From JBBSBY01 sp038250835 (lineage in GTDB: Bacteria; Desulfobacterota; Desulfomonilia; Desulfomonilales; Desulfomonilaceae), in contig JBBSBY010000003.1 of the NCBI GenBank assembly GCA_038250835.1, positions 1 to 64,000 on the forward strand: a DNA stretch of 64,000 nucleotides, given 5' to 3'. Shown here one piece after another: positions 44,133-53,250 of this stretch (positions are counted from its first letter, which is position 1; each line of letters begins with the position of its first letter). The notes beneath the pieces are model-generated. The model saw only the letters and a program-made list of their open reading frames with translations, did no database searches and had not been told where the DNA came from. The translations under genes were made by a program, and so were the position numbers.

Positions 44133-44727
44133 TTATCACTTAAACCATGCCTGCTCTTACAGTTGTTCTCGCAAGTCGACACGAAAAGATTAAGCAAATA
44201 TATCATTTTTGTTAAATAAAACCGAACAACTCGTGTAAACTTTTAATCCCCCCTGGAGCACTGGTTAGGGCTTTTAGAGCCGATTCATCTGTTGATTACA
44301 GGAAAATTTCTACCGCAGCTATGTAGACATCTTGAACCTTACTATCTGTGTGTCTTTATAACGCGAATTGAATATATCATCAACAAATAATTTTACGTCT
44401 GCAAGTAACAGAAAGCGTGGGCGAACGCTTGATGGTGAGCAAAACAGGCGCGGCGACTTACTTGCCGGTTAGTAAATCGAGAGGCGTATGCGTTTATTAC
44501 GGCTTCGCTTTGAATGCAAGAAGACCGGTTTTCGTGATTGGCGAAGATATCATACGAAGCGGCAATCGCAATTTGCATCTAGACGGAGAGAAATCAGATC
44601 TTTTCAAAACTCACATCGCAATAAGCCATATTTTCATAATCCTCTTAGTCACGTCTAATCTTTGATCCTGGGGGGTGAATGCCATATTACGAACGCTCGG
44701 CTTCGACGCTGAGACCGGATAGCCCAA
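44133..44727. other. Intergenic region, no supported gene
   Basis: This gap of 595 bases lies upstream of the SseB gene and downstream of the prmA-like gene. Two overlapping opposite-strand frames (44393-44578 minus, 44417-44665 plus) have no ribosome site or recognisable product. I see no tRNA or strong hairpin. It may contain a decayed gene. Confidence 0.5.
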
Positions 44728-45363
44728 CTACCTTCTACAGAATATCGCGGCGTTCCATTCGTCCCGGCTGCATCTATCGGTAATTTCCAAATTTTCCGAA
44801 TAACTCTCGACTACTGCATTGATGAGCGGTTCCGCAATACCTGAAAGAATGAGATATCGCCTCACTTTCGAACATAGTTCATCTTTCAGGCGAAGCAGAG
44901 TCGGAGCCGCCAAATTGGCTGCTACCACATCAAAACGCCCCTTTACCGCAACGCCTTCGCCCACAAACAGCAAAGAGTCCTCAGACTTGTTTTCAATGTC
45001 GTTTAAAACGAAATTGCGTCTGGTCGTTACGACTGCACTGGGATCGATGTCGTGAGCGACTATTGTTTCACAGCCAAGAATTCTCGCAGCTACGGCCAGC
45101 ACTCCGGTCCCGGTCCCCACATCCAAAATGCTCCTGGGTTTAGGTATTGTGTTCATTACGTTTTCTAAAAATTCAAGAGCCATAATAGTCGTGGGGTGGT
45201 CTCCTGCGCCGAAAGAAGGGCCGGGGTCTATGATAATCTCCTTACGACCGGTGTTAGTGATTCCTCTTTCCCACAACGGCGTCAACCTGAGGTTAATTCC
45301 GACATCTTTTCCCCGAATATTGCCGGTCCACCACTTTGCTGTGGCTTTTCTTCCGGGTTTCAC
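44728..45363 (-). CDS. PrmA-like protein methyltransferase lacking the N-terminal domain
   Basis: PrmA trimethylates ribosomal protein L11. This 211-residue protein keeps the catalytic core: PGPSFGAGDHPTT (substrate loop), SAM motif I ILDVGTGTGVLAVAA, AHDIDPSAV, and NLAAPTLLRL at the active-site Asn. Typical PrmA proteins are about 290 residues with an N-terminal L11-recognition domain, which is nearly all missing here; the first 50 residues look like the linker. The GTG start overlaps the previous stop by 4 bases, so it is not obviously truncated by frameshift. It may be a short PrmA or modify a different protein. Confidence 0.8.
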   Translation of the reverse strand: MKPGRKATAKWWTGNIRGKDVGINLRLTPLWERGITNTGRKEIIIDPGPSFGAGDHPTTIMALEFLENVMNTIPKPRSILDVGTGTGVLAVAARILGCETIVAHDIDPSAVVTTRRNFVLNDIENKSEDSLLFVGEGVAVKGRFDVVAANLAAPTLLRLKDELCSKVRRYLILSGIAEPLINAVVESYSENLEITDRCSRDEWNAAIFCRR

Positions 45364-46001
45364 CTTATCGCAGCCTTTAATTGAATAAAAAACTTTTTAT
45401 CGAAACTGGTGAGTAAGGCGCCGCTTATAGAAAATAAAATCGGCCTGGAAGGATTTCGACCAATCATATCTTGCAGAAACTCCTTCGAATATTTGGCAAC
45501 GAGTTTCTGAATCTTATCGATAAATACGGTGTTATAGTTTTCCCCCTTTTCAAAATTGTTGAGAGGACAAGAAATCACTCGAGATCCGATTTGTTGCGGA
45601 AGCCCATACAGTCTGCATGTTACCGGCCTGTGGTCATACAGAACGCAACCGTGGTCTTCAAGCAGTGGGCATGGTATTACCAGCTTTGCCGCCGCTTCTT
45701 CCAGAGCCGCTTGATTGACCTTTAAGGATTCCAGGTAAGATTTAGCCTCACGGAAAACTTTTTCGCCGGCGCCGGCTTTTGTAATTGCCCTCTCAAGCTG
45801 TTCAGGTGTTAGTAATCGCTTCGCTATTCCATTTATATAAAAGGCTTCAATTAAACTAATTTGGTAGTATACCGAGCAGCATTGGTCGCAGCCCGGTTTG
45901 CAATTTATAAGATCCCCGTGCTTCTCATACACTGCCTTGTATAAATCATCCGCTTGGGACAATAATTCACAATACCTATTTAAGTGGGCTTGCAAATTCA
46001 T
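45360..46001 (-). CDS. YkgJ-family cysteine-cluster protein
   Basis: A 213-residue protein with the CxxxCxxCC cluster INCKPGCDQCCSVYYQ (Cys34, 38, 41, 42) and a second block CPLLEDHGCVLYDHRPVTCRLYG, which together define the YkgJ/UPF0153 family, thought to bind zinc or an Fe-S cluster. Its place 19 bases after nifS and overlapping the prmA-like gene fits a metal-cluster role, but that is inference. Some family members may guide protein methylation or maturation. Confidence 0.85.
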   Translation of the reverse strand: MNLQAHLNRYCELLSQADDLYKAVYEKHGDLINCKPGCDQCCSVYYQISLIEAFYINGIAKRLLTPEQLERAITKAGAGEKVFREAKSYLESLKVNQAALEEAAAKLVIPCPLLEDHGCVLYDHRPVTCRLYGLPQQIGSRVISCPLNNFEKGENYNTVFIDKIQKLVAKYSKEFLQDMIGRNPSRPILFSISGALLTSFDKKFFIQLKAAIR

Positions 46002-46020
46002 TTTCTATCCAAGCCACGAC

Positions 46021-47208
46021 TTAATGAACCGTGCAAATGGATTGCAGATTTTCGGGACCAAACGGAGACATTGCCCTTAGGAATTCGATAATCCCCGGCG
46101 CCTCCTTTACGACTGTATCGATTTGCTCTTTAGTGTTGTAACGCGAGAGAGAAAACCTGATTGACCCGTGAACTGCCGTGAAGGGAACTCCCATGGCTCT
46201 AAGCACATGCGAGGGCTCCAAGGAACCGGAGGTGCACGCCGACCCTGATGAAGCGCAAATCCCCTTATCATCCAGCCTCATCAGGATTGCCTCTCCCTCA
46301 ACAAACTCAAATCCAATGTTCAAGGTGTTAGGCAATCGATTGTCAACATCGCCGTTTATCTTAGCATGAGGCACAGTCTTCAAAAGCCCTTCCTGCAGGC
46401 GGTCACGCATCCCTTTGACTTTGACTCTCTCCTCTTCCAAGTTTTCAGCCGCCAATCCAGCAGCCTCTCCTAATCCAATAATTCCCGGTACATTCTCCGT
46501 GCCGCCGCGCCTACTTGACTCTTGGTGACCTCCGATAATAAACGGAGCAAACCTGGTGCCCTTCTTTATGTAAAGCGCTCCTATGCCCTTTGGTCCATGA
46601 AATTTGTGAGCGGATAACGATAAAAAATTAATGTTGGTTGAGTTTAAATTCACATCAATTTTACCAATTACCTGGACTCCGTCCGTGTGCATTAAGGCGC
46701 CGTGTTCCTGGGCAACGTCGGCCACTTCATTTACAGGGAAAATCACTCCAGTTTCGTTATTGGCCCACATGACCGACACTACCGCGGTGTTATCCGTTAT
46801 TTTGCTGCGTACCTCGTCCATGTCGAGATTTCCGTTTTTATCCACTGTCAGCCATTTGACAAAGTAGCCTTTACGGCCCAAATGCCTACACAGGTTAAGC
46901 ACGGCAGGGTGCTCTACTCTGGTTGTGACGATTTCTCTCCGTTCAGGCATGGTTTCAAGAGCGCTAAAAATTGCTGTAGAATCAGATTCCGTTCCCCCGG
47001 AGGTAAACACTATCTCCTGAGGAGAAGCTCCCAACAAGTTAGCCAGGGATTCCCGGGCTCTGCGCACCTCCTTGCCGACAGACCCTCCAAAGGTGTGCAT
47101 GCTCGAAGGATTGCCGTAACGCTCCACAAAAAATGGGCGCATGGCCTCAAATACTTCCGGAGCGACCATCGTAGTGGCGTTATTATCAAGGTAAATTAAA
47201 GTGCTCAT
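46021..47208 (-). CDS. nifS: Cysteine desulfurase, NifS type
   Basis: NifS removes sulfur from cysteine via PLP and passes it to the scaffold NifU. The 395-residue protein has the PLP lysine K202 in SAHKFHGPKG, TGGTESD near the N-terminus, and the persulfide Cys325 in SSGSACTSGS. It follows nifU with a 4-base overlap, so the two are translationally coupled. No nitrogenase gene is present, so it probably serves general Fe-S assembly, as in other epsilon- and deltaproteobacteria. Confidence 0.96.
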   Translation of the reverse strand: MSTLIYLDNNATTMVAPEVFEAMRPFFVERYGNPSSMHTFGGSVGKEVRRARESLANLLGASPQEIVFTSGGTESDSTAIFSALETMPERREIVTTRVEHPAVLNLCRHLGRKGYFVKWLTVDKNGNLDMDEVRSKITDNTAVVSVMWANNETGVIFPVNEVADVAQEHGALMHTDGVQVIGKIDVNLNSTNINFLSLSAHKFHGPKGIGALYIKKGTRFAPFIIGGHQESSRRGGTENVPGIIGLGEAAGLAAENLEEERVKVKGMRDRLQEGLLKTVPHAKINGDVDNRLPNTLNIGFEFVEGEAILMRLDDKGICASSGSACTSGSLEPSHVLRAMGVPFTAVHGSIRFSLSRYNTKEQIDTVVKEAPGIIEFLRAMSPFGPENLQSICTVH

Positions 47209-48044
47209 CCCGCTACCTCCTCGACCTGAAGGGCGGGATCAACCAATTCTCTCAATTTGGATTCTATTCCCGATTTGGTAAGCCCGGCGCTGGGACATGA
47301 TTTACATACTCCTCTAAGCGCCAAAACCACTTTGTTACCCTCGATGTCGATGAGTTCCACATCTCCACCGTCATTCTGGAGCATTGGCCTGATTTCTTTG
47401 TCTACAACTTCTTGAATCTTAGCGATTTTTTGTATATTGGTCATCGGTTTTACGGCGGATTTTCTCGTGTCTTTCATCTGCCCCGTCATATTCTCCAAGA
47501 TTGCGGCAATTTTATCTTTGCACAATCCGCAGCCGCCGCCTGCTTTGGTGTAGTTGGTGACTTCATCTACAGTCTTGAGATTGTTTGCTTTTATCTCGTC
47601 AATTATCTGCTTGTCCGTAACGCCGAAACATTCGCAAACCAGTTGCCCTTCGTGTTGCTCTGAGGGAGCCGCCTCGCCGCGATAGCATGCAATTGCGGCA
47701 TGGAAAGCATCTCTGCCCATAACGGAACAGTGCATTTTTTGGGGAGGTAATCCGCCCAAATATTCGGCAATGTCTTGATTAGTAATTTTGAGCGCTTCTT
47801 CTACCGTTTTACCTTTGATCATCTCCGTTAGCGCGCTACTTGAAGCAATGGCGCTTCCGCAGCCAAAGGTTTGAAACCTGGCGTCCATGATACGTTCGGA
47901 ATCGGGATCAATTTTTACAAACAATTTCAGGGCGTCTCCACATGCAATGGAGCCAACTTCTCCAACGGCATTACAGTCCGGCAATTCGCCCACATTTCTG
48001 GGGCTAAAAAAATGGTCTTTTAATTTTTCGCTATATTCCCACAT
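47205..48044 (-). CDS. nifU: Three-domain Fe-S scaffold protein NifU
   Basis: NifU is the scaffold on which Fe-S clusters are built. The 279-residue protein has all three domains. An IscU-like domain carries Cys35, Cys62 and Cys106. A central BFD-like [2Fe-2S] domain carries Cys137, Cys139, Cys172 and Cys175. A C-terminal Nfu domain carries Cys247-x2-Cys250. Full-length NifU is the usual general scaffold where isc genes are absent. It begins a minus-strand operon nifU-nifS-ykgJ-prmA. Confidence 0.96.
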   Translation of the reverse strand: MWEYSEKLKDHFFSPRNVGELPDCNAVGEVGSIACGDALKLFVKIDPDSERIMDARFQTFGCGSAIASSSALTEMIKGKTVEEALKITNQDIAEYLGGLPPQKMHCSVMGRDAFHAAIACYRGEAAPSEQHEGQLVCECFGVTDKQIIDEIKANNLKTVDEVTNYTKAGGGCGLCKDKIAAILENMTGQMKDTRKSAVKPMTNIQKIAKIQEVVDKEIRPMLQNDGGDVELIDIEGNKVVLALRGVCKSCPSAGLTKSGIESKLRELVDPALQVEEVAG

Positions 48045-48354
48045 GGGACACCTCGTAACAATGATTTGTCAGGACAGAAAATATCAGACACTTAGCAAAC
48101 ATCAAAATAAAATTACATTTATATTCGATGCGGAAAAGAGACAAAGTGATTCATAAATTTGAGAAACCGACTCTGGAACACCTTAGTTGAATTATATTGA
48201 GTATCCGGTACGTTATGAGCTTTATAAGGAGGGTCACTTGACTATAACTACACGGATCGGATATAACTGAACAATTCCAAATAATAACTACTGCGGATTA
48301 TTCAAAAATATTCTCAAACCGACCATAATCACCACAGGGCGCAAAGGCTTTTGA
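48045..48354. other. Divergent promoter region between nifU and the RND exporter
   Basis: This gap of 310 bases holds no gene. A good promoter faces the exporter (listed separately). On the nifU side, TTGATG and TATTTT lie 16 bases apart in minus orientation, a weaker candidate. No IscR-type site stands out. Confidence 0.5.
48238..48267 (+). promoter_or_regulatory. Sigma-70-type promoter for the RND exporter
   Basis: TTGACT (48238-48243) and TATAAC (48262-48267) lie 18 bases apart. The start codon at 48355 is 88 bases downstream. Confidence 0.55.
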
Positions 48355-50754
48355 ATGAATTCCAAAGACAAGCTCGATCTTAATAATCCCAATTTCCTGG
48401 ATTTTATAGTTGATTACCGAACCCCTCTAGTCATCTTAGTTGTTGTGATAAGCGTCTTCTTTGCATACATGGCGCCTAGTTTACCCACAGACCCTACCTT
48501 GAGATCAGGTTTGGATCAAACTTCAGAAAGCTACCAAAATTTTCGCAAATTTGCCGAAGAATTTGGAGATGAAGAATTCATCCTCGTCAGTCTCTATAAT
48601 GAAATCGGAGTAAAAAATCCGGCTTTTCTGAACAGCTTGGCTCAAATAACGGATCAGATACAAAAGCTCGATGGTATCTCTGAAACTCTGAGTTTATCCA
48701 ACCTGAAGATGTTTCGGGAAGTCGATGGGAAATTCGGCTCCTTTCCAATCATTTCTGAAAGTCCCGGCGGACCCGTCATGCCCGACAAAAGTACTCTCGA
48801 AAATATGAAAACGGCTCTACCAATAATTGAACTGATGATTTCCCAAACCGAAAGGGCTTTCGGTTTGTTGGTGAAGATGGATGAGAAATGGAAATTTGAC
48901 ACCCATAAGGCGCGTCAAATTTCCCGCGAAATAAAGCAGATTTGCGCTAAGTACGCCCCGACGGGCACGGATTGTCGAGTCGTCGGTTCGGCTATTATTA
49001 GACAGGCCATCGTCAAATATAATATTCAAACGGGGATTATTTTTGGCGCTCTGTGCATGTTGATTGGAACCTTGGTATCCATATACGTTTTCAAAAGTAT
49101 AAAGCTAACTTTGATTACGAACCTTATCCTCGGCGTTTGTGTATTATGGGTCCTCGGACTAATGGCGGTTTTAAAAATCCCTCTAAACTCCACAACGGCC
49201 TTATCATTCGGATTTATCCCGATTACAACCGTAGAAATTGTTATTCATATGGTGGTCAGGTACAGTCAATATTTCCTAGAAACCAATGATAAGGTCGGCG
49301 CAATAAAAAAATCCGTGAGGTATTTGGCCAGGCCGTGTCTCATATGTTCATCTACGACGGCGGTTGGGTTCGGCGCGCTCATGGTGAGTTCGATTCCCAT
49401 GGTTAAACAGCTCGGATTTATAATGTCCTTTGGTATAATTATCTCCTATTCGCTGGCCATGGTGTTGACTCCCGCATTTTTCATGAGATTGAACTCTCTG
49501 GACGCTCCTAGAAAATCCGGAATTACGGGTGATTATCTCAGCGGAATACTTGACGGCATACTGGCGTTCATTTTTCGACGACATCGTCTTATTGTCGGCT
49601 TCGGAATTGTTCTCACGATAATCCTGTTTTCAGGAACTCCCTTTATCAAGAATGATTCTCAGATTTTGAGGATGTTGAGTTACAACTCTCCTGAATCTCA
49701 GGATTTGGCTTTTGTTGAAGAGAAATTGAACGGTATAAACAGTCTGGACTTAGTAATCGAGAGTGAGCCCAACGCCTTCAAAAAAGCCTCTATGTGGGCC
49801 AAAGTTGAAGAATTGGACACGGAGTTAAAGAAGTTACCGGAAGTCGTTGCGGTTGAGTCGTTCCTACCTCTCCTCAAATATGTTGATCAAACCGGCTCCG
49901 ATCAAAAGCGCAAGGACTACTTTGCCGATCCGTCATTGTTGCCGCAACTATTGATGATAATGACATTGAGCCCGGATGGGGCGCGGATAACGGAACGACA
50001 TCTCAACAGCGATTACAGTCGATTGCACATTCCAATAAGAATCAAAAACTCACCTGACGTGCCCATTAGTCGCACGATAAAGGATATTCGGCAAATATCG
50101 AAACGAGTGATGGACGGTCATGCCAAAACCGTGCTTACGGGAGAGCTTACCGTTGTCTCCGACCAAACAACGGAACTCATACGTGATCAGATCAAATCAA
50201 TGATAATTGCGGCCATTCTGATTACGATTTTGATGATGATTCAAATGCAATCCGTGTACCTGGGATTCCTCTGCCTCATACCCAATATCCCTCCAGTGGC
50301 GGCGGTATTCGGCATTATGGGGTGGTTCGGCATTGCATTGGACGGCATCACGGTTTTCGCGGCAACTGTAGCAATCGGACTTGCCGTGGACAACACAATT
50401 CACTTCTTGACGCAGCTGAAACGCGATATTGCTCTTAAACCCGGGCTATCGATCAATCAGTATGTTGCCGGCGCGTATAAGCTCACGGCCCGTCAAATAG
50501 CGTCATGGAACATTGTAATTATGCTGGGATTCCTGGCGCTCTCAATTTCGCCTTTTCGACCGGTGGTATTTTTCGGCATTCTTGGATGTTCGTCGCTGGC
50601 GCTTGGTCTTTTCGGAGACCTGCTGTTCGTGCAGTCGCTCATTATTTCGTCATCACGGATAAAAAATACTATTAAGAGATTAGTCGAACGGGAAAGCGGT
50701 CTCGGGTCCAAAGGAAATGAAGTGGTGGAGCCCGTGAGAAGAATTGCTAAATAG
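48355..50754 (+). CDS. RND/MMPL-family exporter (HAE-3 type)
   Basis: A 799-residue inner-membrane protein with the duplicated RND plan: one helix (about 21-42), a periplasmic loop, five helices including GFIPITTVEIVIHMVVRYSQYF, then the same again from about residue 405. The second half contains TVFAATVAIGLAVDNTIHF, typical of MMPL/Patched-like pumps. Family members export lipids, hopanoids or hydrophobic compounds using the proton gradient. No adaptor or outer-membrane gene is adjacent. It is probably transcribed alone. Confidence 0.9.
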   Translation: MNSKDKLDLNNPNFLDFIVDYRTPLVILVVVISVFFAYMAPSLPTDPTLRSGLDQTSESYQNFRKFAEEFGDEEFILVSLYNEIGVKNPAFLNSLAQITDQIQKLDGISETLSLSNLKMFREVDGKFGSFPIISESPGGPVMPDKSTLENMKTALPIIELMISQTERAFGLLVKMDEKWKFDTHKARQISREIKQICAKYAPTGTDCRVVGSAIIRQAIVKYNIQTGIIFGALCMLIGTLVSIYVFKSIKLTLITNLILGVCVLWVLGLMAVLKIPLNSTTALSFGFIPITTVEIVIHMVVRYSQYFLETNDKVGAIKKSVRYLARPCLICSSTTAVGFGALMVSSIPMVKQLGFIMSFGIIISYSLAMVLTPAFFMRLNSLDAPRKSGITGDYLSGILDGILAFIFRRHRLIVGFGIVLTIILFSGTPFIKNDSQILRMLSYNSPESQDLAFVEEKLNGINSLDLVIESEPNAFKKASMWAKVEELDTELKKLPEVVAVESFLPLLKYVDQTGSDQKRKDYFADPSLLPQLLMIMTLSPDGARITERHLNSDYSRLHIPIRIKNSPDVPISRTIKDIRQISKRVMDGHAKTVLTGELTVVSDQTTELIRDQIKSMIIAAILITILMMIQMQSVYLGFLCLIPNIPPVAAVFGIMGWFGIALDGITVFAATVAIGLAVDNTIHFLTQLKRDIALKPGLSINQYVAGAYKLTARQIASWNIVIMLGFLALSISPFRPVVFFGILGCSSLALGLFGDLLFVQSLIISSSRIKNTIKRLVERESGLGSKGNEVVEPVRRIAK

Positions 50755-50965
50755 ATGATACTCGTTGCTCAGGAAAGTTATAATGTCTGGGAAAAAAACT
50801 GTCGGATTAGATTTAATATCTCAATCCATGATTACTTTCCAGAAACGGTATTTACCGGAAAGAGAATGGTTTGATCTGTCGGTAATCACGCACTGCCGCT
50901 TCTGCCGGCACGAGAAAAGTACCCACTGCAGGTGGAACTTTGCCGGCTCAAATAGATGCGAGGCG

Positions 50966-51508
50966 TCACATGTCTCCCGTTCGGAAATAAGGCGCTAGAG
51001 TAGCGGCTTTCTTCTTTCCTATGCCGCGAATACCTGCAAGCTCTTGAGGTGATTTAAATGGTCCGTTAGATCTCCTATGCTGCAAGATGCGCATGGCGAG
51101 CTGAGGCCCAATACCGGGTATAGCGATCAGGTCCTGTTCGTCCGCTTGGTTCAAATCCAAAATAAAACCCGCTGCGACTAATGCGCCTCCAGGTATTTTT
51201 GATACCTCAACATGGCCTCCGTCAATGTTTATGCGGCTATTACACGGAACTATTTCAGAAGATTGTTCAGGACTGATGTTACCGTAAGTTGACGTGATGA
51301 TATCCGAAAGACGTGACGGACCGCTCTTCAGAGCTATTCCATGTGGTAATCCATCTATAATCAGTTCATATACGCACCCGTCCGATCGAAGATCATTCTC
51401 GCTTTGCCGACGGTTGACACTCAAAGCGTCCCAGCCCAATGCCAGAAGACCCAGAATCAGTAATGCCGTTAAAACGCGTGGGGCCGGCGGACCGTTGGAC
51501 TTTTGCAT
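50966..51508 (-). CDS. ComEA-like helix-hairpin-helix protein
   Basis: A 180-residue protein with an N-terminal membrane helix (VLTALLILGLLALGWDAL), a SLBB-like middle region and two C-terminal helix-hairpin-helix motifs (LNQADEQDLIAIPGIGPQLAMRIL and FKSPQELAGIRGIGKKKAATL). This is the ComEA arrangement; the membrane protein binds incoming DNA in transformable bacteria. No other competence gene is nearby. HHH domains of this type occur in many non-competent bacteria too. Confidence 0.88.
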   Translation of the reverse strand: MQKSNGPPAPRVLTALLILGLLALGWDALSVNRRQSENDLRSDGCVYELIIDGLPHGIALKSGPSRLSDIITSTYGNISPEQSSEIVPCNSRINIDGGHVEVSKIPGGALVAAGFILDLNQADEQDLIAIPGIGPQLAMRILQHRRSNGPFKSPQELAGIRGIGKKKAATLAPYFRTGDM

Positions 51509-51637
51509 TTAACTTATGCCGATGCGCAGCTAAATAAGCAGTGTTTTTTGATGCTTAAATTCCCGCTCCACCCTTGATGTTTAGGGAGAGCATTTCTTAT
51601 ATGATAACACAATTGTGAAGTGAAACCGCACTCCATC

Positions 51638-53230
51638 CTACTGAATTTTGGCGAAAGTTCCTCGATTAACGTCCTTTTGCAATTTATAGTCGATACTGTC
51701 CACCAGAGCGTCCCAGGAAGCTTGAATAACATTTTCGTTGAAACCTATAGTCCACCAAACATCTTCACCATCAGAGGATTCTATTAGGACGCGCACAACG
51801 GCTCCAGTACCAGACGAGCCCTCCAAGACTCGAACCTTGAAATCCGTCAGTCGCACCTTAGCGACATTCGGATAAAATGATTCGAGCGCCTTGCGAAAAG
51901 CGGTGTCGAGAGCATTTACAGGGCCGTTGCCCTCTGCTGCGCTGAATTCCATCTTGCTGCCGACAACGATTCTAATTACGGCGTCGGAGTAGGTCTTTGT
52001 ATCGCCTTGTCTCTTTACATTGGATACATGGAATCCGTGCAAGCTAAAAAATTTTTTGTGCAGTCCCAGCATGCGCTTCATAAGCAGCTCAAAAGAGCCG
52101 TCCGCGACATCATAATGAGCGCCTCGGGCTTCGAGATCCTTGATTGTTTTTAGGATTTCTCCAACTCTTGGGTCGTCGGGCTGTAGAACAATACCGTATT
52201 CCTGAGCCTTGTGGACCAAAGCCGCCCTACCGGCCTGCTCGGACATGGGAAATATCCGACTATTACCCACAAGCTTGGGGTTTATGTGTTCGTAAGCTAT
52301 TGTATTTTTAACGACCGCGCTGGTGTGTAGACCGCCTTTATGCGCAAACGCAGAAGCTCCGACGTAAGGCTGTGACTTGACCGGCGTTCGATTTGCCATT
52401 TCGTCCACAAACTCGGAAACCGTTTTAAGTAGATTCAATTGTTCGGGAGGCCACTCAAGAACTCCCATTTTGGTGGACAGGGCAGGTATGATTGAAATGA
52501 GATTGGCGTTGCCGCATCTTTCACCAATGCCGTTAATAGTCCCCTGAATGTGAGCCACACCACTTTCGACGGCAATCAACGAGTTTGCAACCGCCGTTTC
52601 GGAATCATTGTGAGCATGAATGCCCAGTGGGGTAGAAATCCGCTCTCTCACGCTTCTGATAATGGAAGCCAGCTCGGTGGGGAGAGTTCCGCCATTGGTA
52701 TCGCACAGAACCACCAAATCCGCGTTTGCGTCTTGAGCCGCCTTCAACGTTTCAATAGCGTATTCAGGATTGCGTTTAAATCCGTCAAAGAAATGTTCGG
52801 CGTCGAAGATTAGTTTCGGAAAGTGAGGTCTTAAATAAAGAAGCGATTCTCTTATCATTTCTATATTTCGAGATAAGGGAACCGCAAGAATTTCTTTTAC
52901 ATGTAAATCCCAACTCTTTCCTACAATGGTCGCCACCTCCGCGCCGGTATCAATTAGACCTGAAATTTGAGGATCTTTTTCAGGCGCTAAGTCGGAACGG
53001 CAAGTGCTGCCGAAAGCGGCTATTTTAGCACGCTTGAAGGGCATGTCCTTAGTAATGGTAAAGAATTTACGATCTTTGGGATTTGATCCGGGGTAACCGC
53101 CTTCAATGAAATCAATGCCCAACTCATCCAATTTTAAAGCAATTCTGACCTTATCATCCAATGAAAATGTGATCCCCCATGTTTGGGCCCCGTCACGCAA
53201 TGTAGTGTCATATAATTCGATTTTGTTCAA
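51638..53230 (-). CDS. cimA: Citramalate synthase
   Basis: CimA condenses pyruvate and acetyl-CoA to (R)-citramalate, opening a threonine-independent route to isoleucine. The 530-residue protein has the DRE-TIM signature LYDTTLRDGAQTWGI, the metal site HAHNDSETAVANS, and a C-terminal LeuA-type allosteric domain. Length and the EGGYPGSNPKD block indicate the long CimA type common in deltaproteobacteria rather than 2-isopropylmalate synthase. The gene follows lysC by 20 bases, making an amino-acid operon. Confidence 0.93.
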   Translation of the reverse strand: MNKIELYDTTLRDGAQTWGITFSLDDKVRIALKLDELGIDFIEGGYPGSNPKDRKFFTITKDMPFKRAKIAAFGSTCRSDLAPEKDPQISGLIDTGAEVATIVGKSWDLHVKEILAVPLSRNIEMIRESLLYLRPHFPKLIFDAEHFFDGFKRNPEYAIETLKAAQDANADLVVLCDTNGGTLPTELASIIRSVRERISTPLGIHAHNDSETAVANSLIAVESGVAHIQGTINGIGERCGNANLISIIPALSTKMGVLEWPPEQLNLLKTVSEFVDEMANRTPVKSQPYVGASAFAHKGGLHTSAVVKNTIAYEHINPKLVGNSRIFPMSEQAGRAALVHKAQEYGIVLQPDDPRVGEILKTIKDLEARGAHYDVADGSFELLMKRMLGLHKKFFSLHGFHVSNVKRQGDTKTYSDAVIRIVVGSKMEFSAAEGNGPVNALDTAFRKALESFYPNVAKVRLTDFKVRVLEGSSGTGAVVRVLIESSDGEDVWWTIGFNENVIQASWDALVDSIDYKLQKDVNRGTFAKIQ

Positions 53231-53250
53231 CTATCAGCTCCAAAAGCTAT

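Noticed and set aside
44393..44665. Two overlapping small frames on opposite strands
   Set aside because: No ribosome site, no homology that I recognise, and each is the shadow of the other.
46021..48044. Nitrogen-fixation locus
   Set aside because: nifU and nifS occur without any nitrogenase or nif-specific gene; they more likely serve general Fe-S assembly.
50755..50965. Short frames between the RND exporter and comEA
   Set aside because: No RBS-supported frame with a recognisable product; composition looks non-coding.
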